The notes under the pieces are model-generated. The model was not told the origin of the DNA and searched no databases. It was given only the letters and a program-made list of their open reading frames with translations. Below are positions 32,581-40,861 of a DNA stretch of 57,820 bases, in pieces; the first letter of the stretch is position 1, and each line of letters begins with the position of its first letter. Made by a program: the position numbers and the translations under genes. The stretch is from DATGMB01 sp035293845 (GTDB lineage: Bacteria; Acidobacteriota; Terriglobia; Bryobacterales; Bryobacteraceae), in the NCBI GenBank assembly GCA_035293845.1, contig DATGMB010000272.1:1-57820 (forward strand). Reading direction: 5' to 3'.

Positions 32581-34719
32581 TCAGTATCCGAGCTGCCGCA
32601 ACAGTTCCCCTGCCAGGCGCTTCACGTCAGGATCTCCAGCCTCCGCCGCCTTTTCGAGGTGCATCTTTGCGGCGGCGCGATCGCCCTGTGCCACCAGGAT
32701 CCTGCCGGCGGTGAGCTGAGCGAATGCCGACCGCGGATCGGCCTGAAGAGCGGCGTCGATCTGCTGCCGCGCCTCCGCCAGCCGTCCCAGTCCCGCCAGG
32801 ACGACGGCATAATTCGTAAGCACCGCGGCATTGCGCGGCCTCAGCCGCACGGCGCGCGCCAGGTAGTACACCGCGTGAAGGTTGTCGCGCTTCATGGCGA
32901 GCAGATGGCCATAATTCGCCAGCGCTTCGGCGAAATCGGGTTCGATTCGCAATGCTGCGAGCATCTCCCTCTCCGCGCCTTCCAGGTTGCCCGCGGATGC
33001 AAGTCTCTCCGCGAGGGCATTGTGGGCTTCCGCAAGACCCGGATCGAGATCCAGACATTTTTGGAGATCCCGGAGCGCTTCGGAATCGTTGCCCGCCTCT
33101 GCCTGCGCTATGCCCAACTGATGCCATAGCAAAGGGTCGGCCGGAGAGGTTTGGAGCGCCTGCGTCAGTATCACAACGGCGCGGGCCGGCTCGCCGGATG
33201 CCGTCAATGCATCAGCGAGATTCGACGCAGCCGAACGAGACTCCGGCTTGATGTTTGCCGCCTGTTCAAACTGCTGTACGGCGGCCGCGGGATCGCCCGC
33301 GCCCAGCAGCGCCTGTCCGAGTTCAATATAGAATTGCGCTTCCGCCGGTTTCTGCCGTGCGAGCTCGCTCGCCAGCCGCGCGATTCCCGCTGGATTGCTC
33401 CTTTGCGTGACCTGCGCGACGGCCTCATACAAAGGGCCGTCTCCGGCCTCGAGCGCGGGCGGGTAATAAGGGACGACTTCGCCGCGATAGGGATTCGCGA
33501 AGAACTCCTGGCTTTCCGGCATGGGCGCAAGCGGATCGCCCGCGGGCGGACGGCGGCCGATGAAATGGTCGGTCATCACCGCATGGACCACATCCTGCGT
33601 GCGGCGTTTGGGCATGTGGCAGCCGATGCAGTTCGCCTCGGCTGTGTGTTTGCCGCCGGCGATGGCGGCCCGCACGCCCGCGCCATGGCATTGGCTGCAA
33701 ACGCCGTTATAATGCGCGCGAGCGGCCGCTCCGCGAGGAATGTCGTGCGGGTTGTGGCACGTCGTGCAGGTAAGGCGTCCGCCGCTCTTGAGGAAGCATT
33801 GCGATTTGCGGAAGCGGTAGGCCGAGTGCGCGATTTCGAAGTCGTCATCGTGGCCGCTGCCGGGGGCACGGTCGAAGAAGAGCTCGAAATCGGCGAGCGG
33901 CTCGCCCGGCCGGTAGGAGAACGGGCCGCGGCCGTAGCGCACGATGGAATGCGGAAGCGGCTGGCTGGTGGTTTCCAGATGGCATTGCAGACACACCTCC
34001 ATTTGGCGTTCGGGGCTCAATCGCGCGGGATTGACGATGGCGCGGCGCACCGCATCGAAGCTCATACCTTGTTGCGCGGCGCGCACATGGCCGCCGCCGG
34101 GGCCGTGGCAGCGCTGGCAATCGATCCCTTGGGGCAGTTCACCGCTGTAGAGCGGCTCTGCTCCCGGTTCGTCGTGGCCGGGCGGAATTTGCGGGTACGC
34201 GTTGTGGCAGAACATGCACTCGTAGGCAATCTGACGGGGCGGCGGCAGAGAACCGCCATCGTAACCGGGCTCCATCGCCCAGGTTCCGCCGTGTTCTGCA
34301 TACCAGGCTAACGGCAGCTCGGTCAGGGCGCCCCGCTGGTTGCGGTGCAAAAAGGTTTTGACATGGTTGCCTGAGCCCATGAGGTAATCGATGCTCGACT
34401 CATCCGCGAGCACCTCGGCTCCGCCGGGACCGACGCGCCAGCGGCGCTGGACGAGCTTGCCCTGCTTCCGCTCGATGGCGTACCAGGTATCCGACGGCGA
34501 ATGGTAGAAGCGAACCTCCGGTGCTTCCGGAGAGCGGCGGAATGACCGAGCCATTCCGGTCAAGGCGTACGTCTGCGCGATCCGGGGATGGCAATTCGCG
34601 CAAATCCTGGCGTCTACGTACGGCGCCTCCGCGTGAGCGACGCATGTCGCGAGAGGGGCCCAAAAGAAAAGGAGCAGGCAGCCGCGCTGCCTGCTCTTCG
34701 AAGCCACGCCAATCCGCAC
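32581..34719 (-). CDS. Exported heptaheme c-type cytochrome with C-terminal TPR domain
   Basis: The 712-residue protein, probably from GTG 34719, has a Sec signal ending VAHA and seven CxxCH motifs starting at residues 40, 168, 201, 243, 318, 341 and 364. After about residue 420 come six to eight TPR units (such as AEAQFYIELGQALLGAGDPAAAVQQFEQA). Cytochrome-plus-TPR proteins of this kind are frequent in Acidobacteria and resemble the multiheme cytochrome c554/NrfA-like group in heme spacing. It is encoded 12 bases downstream of a TonB receptor, so one transcript is likely. The redox partner is unknown. Confidence 0.85.
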   Translation of the reverse strand: MRIGVASKSRQRGCLLLFFWAPLATCVAHAEAPYVDARICANCHPRIAQTYALTGMARSFRRSPEAPEVRFYHSPSDTWYAIERKQGKLVQRRWRVGPGGAEVLADESSIDYLMGSGNHVKTFLHRNQRGALTELPLAWYAEHGGTWAMEPGYDGGSLPPPRQIAYECMFCHNAYPQIPPGHDEPGAEPLYSGELPQGIDCQRCHGPGGGHVRAAQQGMSFDAVRRAIVNPARLSPERQMEVCLQCHLETTSQPLPHSIVRYGRGPFSYRPGEPLADFELFFDRAPGSGHDDDFEIAHSAYRFRKSQCFLKSGGRLTCTTCHNPHDIPRGAAARAHYNGVCSQCHGAGVRAAIAGGKHTAEANCIGCHMPKRRTQDVVHAVMTDHFIGRRPPAGDPLAPMPESQEFFANPYRGEVVPYYPPALEAGDGPLYEAVAQVTQRSNPAGIARLASELARQKPAEAQFYIELGQALLGAGDPAAAVQQFEQAANIKPESRSAASNLADALTASGEPARAVVILTQALQTSPADPLLWHQLGIAQAEAGNDSEALRDLQKCLDLDPGLAEAHNALAERLASAGNLEGAEREMLAALRIEPDFAEALANYGHLLAMKRDNLHAVYYLARAVRLRPRNAAVLTNYAVVLAGLGRLAEARQQIDAALQADPRSAFAQLTAGRILVAQGDRAAAKMHLEKAAEAGDPDVKRLAGELLRQLGY

Positions 34720-34731
34720 GCGGCCATTCTA

Positions 34732-37700
34732 CTAGAACATCACGCGCACCAGAAGTTGCACGATGCGGGAATACCCGAAGGCGCCGGGGCCCGACTGCGT
34801 CAAGCTGCCGAACCCGCTGATCTGATTACAGGCCACTCCGCTGCACCCGTTGGCGGGGTTGTTGACGGAAAGGGCCGTCGAGGTCAGATTCGGGAAGCCT
34901 GTGATGACGCCGTTCGAGTTTGCCGGATACGGCAGGAACGAAAGCGTGCTGTTGACGCCGGTGAAGATGGTGTGGTTGAAAACGTTGAAGGCGTCGGCCC
35001 GGAACTGGAAGCGAAGCCGGCCGTCGTGAAGCGTCGCGAACTCTTTCTGTAACGCCATGTCGAAGTTGAGTCCGCCCGGTGCGTTCAGATAGTTGATGCC
35101 CGATTCCAGTCCAAGGCTGCCCGGCAAGGCAGGCAGGAAGCAGTTGGGGTTGAGGTAGCTGGTCCAGGTTCCGGAGTGCGTGTACGGATTGCAGCCCGGA
35201 ACGATAATCGGCCGCGATCCCTCGGTCAGGGACCCGGTGATGATCTGGTTCGACGAGTTCTGAACGCTGACGCCGGGAGTGAAGGGCGCGCCGGTCTGCG
35301 CCAGGGTGACCCCGGAAATTTGCCACCCGTTGGTCAGCATGTGTGTGAACGCGTTGCCCCACGTGAACTTGGGCGTCGTATAGACGTAGTTGACGGCGAG
35401 TACCTGGTGGCGGTCGAAGCTCGCCGGGGCGTAATTGGCGAGCCGGTTGTATTGATCGGGGCGCACGAACGAATTGTCGTTGGTGCCGCCGCTCAACGAG
35501 GTCGCCATCACCCGGCTCAGGGTATAGGAAACGCCGATGAACAGCCCGTGGGATGCCGGGCGCTGCAACTGAATCTGCAGCGCGTTGTAGTTGGCCGTCG
35601 CGGCGCTCTCATAGACGTTGACGTTGCCGTAGCCTTGCAGCCGGGCCAGGAAATTCGCGGGCAGTGTATTGCTGCCGATGGGACGCGACGGGCCGATCGC
35701 AGGCGAGCATCCGATGCATCCGGTGCCCGCGGTCGGATCGACCGAGGCGGCAGTGAATGTCGTTCCGAAGGGACTCCAATTCAGGTTGCGGTTGTCCTGC
35801 TGGTGGCGCGAGGCCGAACCGACGTAAGCGGTATCCAGCATCAGGCGCCACGGCAGCCGATTCTGTACGCTGAACTGGTAGGAGTAAGTGGTCGGCACCT
35901 TGCCGGTGGGATCGACCTCCACTGCGCTGGGCGGCGTAATCAGGGCCGAGCTGGGATTGAGCTGCTGGGCAAAACCATACTGCTCGGTCACGCTGAAGGC
36001 CTCGGGAGGGTTCGTGACCGTGTCAAACGTGCGGTTGCCCTGAATACGGTCGTAGTAAATGCCCACTCCGGTGCGGACCACGATCTTCTGCTCGCCGGTC
36101 ACATCCCAAGCCACGCCGAGACGGGGGCCCCACTGCTCGCCGCGGTCTTTCGTCAGATACTTGTTCACGCAGGTGCTGGCCTGGCAGATGCCGTTAGTGA
36201 AATTGCCGCTTCCCGGAATCAGGGCGCCAATGTAATTCACCGGGTAGAAGGTGTTGTTCAGCGGGTTGAAGGCCATGCGCGTGTTGTTGGCGGGGTTTAC
36301 GGCCGGCAAGTACAGCTTGGGCGCCTGGGTCGGATCCCAGTCGGATAGTTCGAACGTGGAAGCCTGGCCGGACGCATCATACTGCGGCTGGTACCAGCTC
36401 CCACGGAGGCCGTAATCGAGCGTTACGCGGGGAGAGACCTTCCAAGTGTCCTGTACGTACTCTTCGATATTCCAGTATCGGTACAAGCCGTTGATGTGAT
36501 GCTGCGCCTGGTTGAAGGACTGGTACACGCCAAGGAGAGCGTTGGCAAAGCCGTAACCGGAATCCAGCGGATTGGCGCCAGTCGGTCCGCCGGTGTCGCC
36601 GAAGTTATACGAGCCGTTGAAGCTGGCGAACGAGGTCTGATTCTTCCGGCTGCGCTGCATGTACAGCCCGACCTTGATGGTGTGGGTACCCGAAACTTTG
36701 GTCAGACCGTCGGTGAAATCGATGGTCGTGTTGTAGTTGATGAAAGGCGCATCGGCGCTACCGAACGTGGTCGAATTCGCCAGGTTGGTGCCGCCGAAGG
36801 TGACGTTCGGCAGGTAATTATCCTGCACGGCGCCCGGATACAGAACCGGCAGCGGGTTCGAGCCCAGGGCACTCTGGCTGAGGTTGCTGTTCGTGGCGAA
36901 GATGTTGATGCTGTTATGCGTGTAGCCCCAGTTCACTTCGTTCGTCATCGTCGGGCTGATGATGTACGTCGCGCCGGTTGCCAGACTGCGGCCAGGAATT
37001 GGGTCGCCGATGGGGGCGAAGGGCTGCACGTTGATGCCCAGCACGAACGAGCCATAGGGCACGACCGTGTTCTGCACGTCGTTGATGTAATGCCCATACA
37101 GGTGTAGCTTGCTGGTCAGGTTATAGTCGAGGCGGAGCAGATCCTCGCGTCGCGGCATCTGGCCGGGCAACTGGGTCTGGTAATTGTAATTGGCGCCTCC
37201 CGGCAGGTTGGCGCTCGCAGCCAACGGCTGATTCGGCTGTGGGAACAGGTTGAGCAGCGCCTGTCCGGGCGCCCAGATCCGGCTTGCCGGAATGATGTTT
37301 CCCGGGAACGGGGCGCCGGTGCTGGGATCGTAAATCGTAATCACTCTGTGGGTGTTCGGATTGACGCTCTGAGTAAAGTTTCCGGACCGTTCCAGCGTGG
37401 TCGGGACCGTGACGTTGCGCGGGGTGTTCGGACTGAGCTGCTCCTGCCATTCCTGGCTCCAGAAGAAGAACGCCTTATGTCTCTCCCTCTCAAAGAGCTT
37501 CGGAATGCGGATCGGACCGCCGATGGTGTATCCGGGATCGTTGTAGCGGAACAGGGGCTTGGGAGTGGCCGTCAATCCGAAGGCCGGCCGGATGTTATTG
37601 AGGAACGTGTTGGCGTTGAGACCTTCGTTGCGGTGGTAGAGATATCCGCTGCCGTGATAGCTCTCGGATCCCGATTTGGTCACCAATTGCACCTGCGCAC

Positions 37701-38412
37701 CCGCGCTGCGTCCGTATTCGGCCTGGTAGGTCCCGGTCAGAACCTTGAATTCCTGGATCGAATCGTTGCTGACGCTGACGTTCATGCCGCCGTTATTGCC
37801 GGTATCCACGTCGCCGATGCCGTTGATCGTCACCTGATTTTGCGAGGGCCGGGCGCCGTTGGCAGTGAAGTCGTTGGCGCCGTTTGCAGCGTTGCCCACA
37901 GCGTACGAGACGCCAGTGGTGAACTGAATGCCCGGAATCAGTTTGGCGAAATCCAGAGGGCTCCGGCCATCGACTTCGATGTTGGTCAACTGAGTGCCAA
38001 TGACGGCCGAGCCGCGTTCCACGCTCTCCGTTTGCAGCACCACGGCGTTGGCGCTGACCTCAATCGACTCGGTAACCGCTCCCACCTCCAGCGTCAGATC
38101 GCCGAGCGCCAATTTATCGCTTGCGTGCAACTCGATATTGGCGCGTTCGAGCTTCTTGAAACCGGGAGCCTCTACGGTGACGGTGTAGGTGCCGGGAAGG
38201 AGGCCGGGGATCGAGAAATCGCCGGTGGCCGTGGTTACGGTGGGAAAGGAGGCCTCGCGAGTCGGCTCCGTAGCCGTTACTTTCGCATTTGGAACGGCTG
38301 CGCCGGCGGAATCGACTACGCGTCCGTTCACCGTGCCCGTAATGCTCTGGGCCCGCACCTGAGCGCCCAAGACCAGCAGAAATAGTATCGTCGCGGATAG
38401 CTTATTCATCAT
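34732..38412 (-). CDS. Large Oar-type TonB-dependent receptor
   Basis: The protein has 1226 residues from ATG 38412 (MMNKLSATILFLLVLGAQVRAQ), with a Sec signal, a carboxypeptidase regulatory-like repeat (TVNGRVVDSAGAAVPNAKV), a plug with the motifs NGARPSQNQVTINGIGD and SNDSIQEFKVLTGTYQAEYGRSAGAQ, and a barrel. The upstream extension to 38484 lacks a signal peptide in frame and is rejected. The substrate is unknown. It probably shares a transcript with the heptaheme cytochrome, which is an odd pairing. Confidence 0.87.
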   Translation of the reverse strand: MMNKLSATILFLLVLGAQVRAQSITGTVNGRVVDSAGAAVPNAKVTATEPTREASFPTVTTATGDFSIPGLLPGTYTVTVEAPGFKKLERANIELHASDKLALGDLTLEVGAVTESIEVSANAVVLQTESVERGSAVIGTQLTNIEVDGRSPLDFAKLIPGIQFTTGVSYAVGNAANGANDFTANGARPSQNQVTINGIGDVDTGNNGGMNVSVSNDSIQEFKVLTGTYQAEYGRSAGAQVQLVTKSGSESYHGSGYLYHRNEGLNANTFLNNIRPAFGLTATPKPLFRYNDPGYTIGGPIRIPKLFERERHKAFFFWSQEWQEQLSPNTPRNVTVPTTLERSGNFTQSVNPNTHRVITIYDPSTGAPFPGNIIPASRIWAPGQALLNLFPQPNQPLAASANLPGGANYNYQTQLPGQMPRREDLLRLDYNLTSKLHLYGHYINDVQNTVVPYGSFVLGINVQPFAPIGDPIPGRSLATGATYIISPTMTNEVNWGYTHNSINIFATNSNLSQSALGSNPLPVLYPGAVQDNYLPNVTFGGTNLANSTTFGSADAPFINYNTTIDFTDGLTKVSGTHTIKVGLYMQRSRKNQTSFASFNGSYNFGDTGGPTGANPLDSGYGFANALLGVYQSFNQAQHHINGLYRYWNIEEYVQDTWKVSPRVTLDYGLRGSWYQPQYDASGQASTFELSDWDPTQAPKLYLPAVNPANNTRMAFNPLNNTFYPVNYIGALIPGSGNFTNGICQASTCVNKYLTKDRGEQWGPRLGVAWDVTGEQKIVVRTGVGIYYDRIQGNRTFDTVTNPPEAFSVTEQYGFAQQLNPSSALITPPSAVEVDPTGKVPTTYSYQFSVQNRLPWRLMLDTAYVGSASRHQQDNRNLNWSPFGTTFTAASVDPTAGTGCIGCSPAIGPSRPIGSNTLPANFLARLQGYGNVNVYESAATANYNALQIQLQRPASHGLFIGVSYTLSRVMATSLSGGTNDNSFVRPDQYNRLANYAPASFDRHQVLAVNYVYTTPKFTWGNAFTHMLTNGWQISGVTLAQTGAPFTPGVSVQNSSNQIITGSLTEGSRPIIVPGCNPYTHSGTWTSYLNPNCFLPALPGSLGLESGINYLNAPGGLNFDMALQKEFATLHDGRLRFQFRADAFNVFNHTIFTGVNSTLSFLPYPANSNGVITGFPNLTSTALSVNNPANGCSGVACNQISGFGSLTQSGPGAFGYSRIVQLLVRVMF

Positions 38413-38970
38413 AGCGGCTCCCTTTTGAGTCCCGTCGAATGTCACCAGTGAAAATACGATCCCATCGGAAATGCAGCAAATCAAAATTCACGAACCGAAC
38501 AGTCGTCTCTTTCCGACGGCTCCAAAACCCCGTTTTAGAGAGAGCTTAGTGCAAGTCGGATAAAGTTTCAACCTCAAATTAAAGATTTCACCAAAAACTT
38601 TACGCAGCCGGCGGTCCCCGGAAGGCTGCGGGCCCAGTCGCGAGTGGGTCAGTGTGGCTTGGGCGCCGCGCAAGACCTCGAGTGCAAACATTTCGAGTCG
38701 GAGATTTCGCGCACCTGAGTAATCCACTCAATACCCCCGGTAGATTTGCGTATCGTCACACGGCAGGAATCACTGAGGTAGGTTCGATACGGTATGGCGG
38801 ATCGAAGTCGAGCAGGCCCAGAGGCTTGCCCCGGGGTTGAATCTTCGCTCGAACCGGGGCGACTAACGGTTAGAACGGCCGTTAGGCAAGGAGATCCGGC
38901 ACCACTACAACGGCTTGCAAATTCAAGTTACAGATGGAATTGGGGCCGCAGGTCAGTCCGGTCTCGGGCG
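38413..38970. other. 558-base intergenic region upstream of the receptor gene
   Basis: An AT-rich part (38500-38605) contains the candidate promoter described separately. Farther right, TAACGGTTAG at 38864-38873 is the reverse complement of the CTAACCGTTA element found at 27788 and 40605. I find no gene: a short minus-strand frame at 38488-38727 shows no domain or ribosome-binding site. Confidence 0.45.
38543..38571 (-). promoter_or_regulatory. Candidate promoter of the receptor-cytochrome operon
   Basis: On the minus strand TTGAAA (38571-38566) and TAAGCT (38548-38543) are separated by 17 bases. They lie about 130 bases upstream of ATG 38412 in an AT-rich patch. Confidence 0.35.
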
Positions 38971-40554
38971 CTATCTGGTGTCTTCCGTGACTTCAATACC
39001 GTTGACACACGCCATCCCAACGACCGGCACGAACGAGAGGAGAATCTTGCCCTGGGCGTTGGGGCGGATGCCGGAGAAGGACCGGTCGATGGGGCGGCCT
39101 TCGCCGCCGGCCTCCTTGAAGATGTCGAAGTTGCGCATCAAGGCGACGCCGTTGCAGTATACGTCGAACAGGCGGCTGCCAGCTCCTCCTCCGCCGCTGT
39201 TCCGTTTGCCGTAGTGGCCCTCGCAGAATTTCAGTGTGACGCGATATTTGCCGTCAGCTACCGGCAGGGCGTAAGAGAAATGGCCCCATCGTTCGCTGGC
39301 GTAAAGCGCGACATCCGGCGCGCTCGAATTGCTATCCTGTGCCGGATTCGTGCGGCGGACCAGCGCATTGCCTCCGAGGAAATACGAATCGGCCTGCCAT
39401 TCCTGGCCTGCGGAGTTTTTCCAGGAAGCCGTCCAACCGGCGCGAATTCGGATGGGCCTGACCTTGCCGGCATTTACGGGCAGCACCTCGATGCCGCTGA
39501 CGATCGCGGTGCCTCTGACAGGGGAGAACGTCAAATGCAGGAAGCCGTCGGGGGCGGGTGAGATGTCGCGGAACACCCTCTCGTCCGAAGTGTTGGCGCC
39601 ATTCGCGTCGGCGACCACGTCGAAGAACTCCAGGAGGCGTTTCCCATTGGCGGCGACGTGAAACACACGCTGCCCCTCGCCGCTCGATTCCGCGCTGATG
39701 AAATCGGCGAGGCCCGTCTCCGCGAAGTGCAGGTGCAGTTCATAGGATCCCGGCTTCAAGGGGATGGCATACCGGAAATCGCCCTGTCGCATGCGGCGAT
39801 AAATATCGGGGTCCAGGGTGCGAAGAATCTTCTCGGAGGGCCGAACGAGGCTCGATCCTCCGGAAAAGAAGCGGTCCGGGCCCCAGGTTCGTCCGCTGCG
39901 GTCCATGTAGGAATTCACGCCGCCGACGCTGATCCGGAGATCCTCACCTCCGGCCGGCGCAACCGCGGCGAGGCGCGAGGCGGCCTCGGCCCCGGAATCG
40001 GCGGAAATGGGCTTTACGCCTCCCCACTTCCACCAGGAGAGGCCCCCGGCAACCGCCACCAGAGCCGCTACCCAGAGCATCGCGGCTCGCGGGAGGCGAC
40101 TTTGCGGCGGAGGCAATGCCGGAGTATCGGCTACGGGCTCCGCAACCGGCGGCGGAACGGCGTTATCGGGCGGCGCCGTCTCGGCGGCCGTTTCCCATCG
40201 AAAGCCGGCTCTATAAGAGCCGGGGAGCAACTCGATCCTGACGGTGTGGGGATTGCCATTTTCGGCGAGGTAATGCTGCGCCAGCCGCTTTCGCACTTCG
40301 TTCGCCGTAACGCGGACGACCGTGTGTTGTCCCGGGTCGAAGTCCTCGGGAAGCTGGAAGAGTTCCACCCCGATGGACCGCTCCTTCAGAGCGCCGCTGG
40401 GACCGTTAATGGTGTGCTCGATGATGTATTGAAGGAATTCGCGACTTCGTTTGCTCGTGCGAAAGGAAGCGCTTTCGAGCAGCCGGTTGAGTTCCGCCCG
40501 CACGGCCTGCTCACGCACTTCGTCGAGTTCTTTCCCTTGCTCCCCACACATCAT
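38971..40554 (-). CDS. Single-pass membrane transcription factor-like protein with two periplasmic malectin domains
   Basis: The 527-residue protein has an N-terminal domain (about 12-120) with SFRTSKRSREFLQYIIEHTI, GVELFQLPEDFDPGQHTVVRV and EVRKRLAQHYL. This domain is common in Acidobacteria at the N-terminus of CadC-like or cyclase/TPR proteins and is thought to bind DNA. A proline-rich linker and one membrane helix (157-175) follow, then two tandem malectin-like domains (about 206-358 and 368-523), each closing with a (G)IEV strand. Malectin domains bind carbohydrate. The design suggests direct coupling of periplasmic sugar sensing to transcription. The gene is divergent from the arabinan operon, which is its likely target. 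The DNA-binding role is inferred from domain similarity. Confidence 0.75.
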   Translation of the reverse strand: MMCGEQGKELDEVREQAVRAELNRLLESASFRTSKRSREFLQYIIEHTINGPSGALKERSIGVELFQLPEDFDPGQHTVVRVTANEVRKRLAQHYLAENGNPHTVRIELLPGSYRAGFRWETAAETAPPDNAVPPPVAEPVADTPALPPPQSRLPRAAMLWVAALVAVAGGLSWWKWGGVKPISADSGAEAASRLAAVAPAGGEDLRISVGGVNSYMDRSGRTWGPDRFFSGGSSLVRPSEKILRTLDPDIYRRMRQGDFRYAIPLKPGSYELHLHFAETGLADFISAESSGEGQRVFHVAANGKRLLEFFDVVADANGANTSDERVFRDISPAPDGFLHLTFSPVRGTAIVSGIEVLPVNAGKVRPIRIRAGWTASWKNSAGQEWQADSYFLGGNALVRRTNPAQDSNSSAPDVALYASERWGHFSYALPVADGKYRVTLKFCEGHYGKRNSGGGGAGSRLFDVYCNGVALMRNFDIFKEAGGEGRPIDRSFSGIRPNAQGKILLSFVPVVGMACVNGIEVTEDTR

Positions 40555-40861
40555 GCTTGCGGCAAATCATATCACACCGCGTCGGGTGCTCGGAGGGGCG
40601 GGGGCTAACCGTTAAACCGCAGCACTCCCCGATCCCTTCCTTCGCCCGTAACCCATAGGATTCACTTGTAGTTCGGGCCGTAACCGTACGATACCTTGCT
40701 GCGGGGGCCGCTGCACGATAGGATACCGCCGATCAGAGGGAAGTCTGCGTCTCAGAGCCTTTCCGCTGCGTGCACCGCCAGCGTAACCGTGAACCTGTTG
40801 ATGGAGATGAGAGCGCTTACCATTCCGGGAGTTCCGGTTGCATTCAGGAGGAGGAAACTCA
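40555..40861. promoter_or_regulatory. 307-base divergent control region between malectin regulator and arabinan operon
   Basis: It contains GGGCTAACCGTTAA (40602-40615), shared with the region upstream of the DUF1592 operon. A candidate promoter toward the operon, TTGCTG (40696-40701) and TAGGAT (40719-40724), has 17-base spacing. AGGAGG precedes ATG 40862 by nine bases. No gene is seen in it. Confidence 0.45.

Noticed and set aside
38488..38727. Small minus-strand gene upstream of the second receptor
   Set aside because: No ribosome-binding site or domain; it overlaps the AT-rich candidate promoter.
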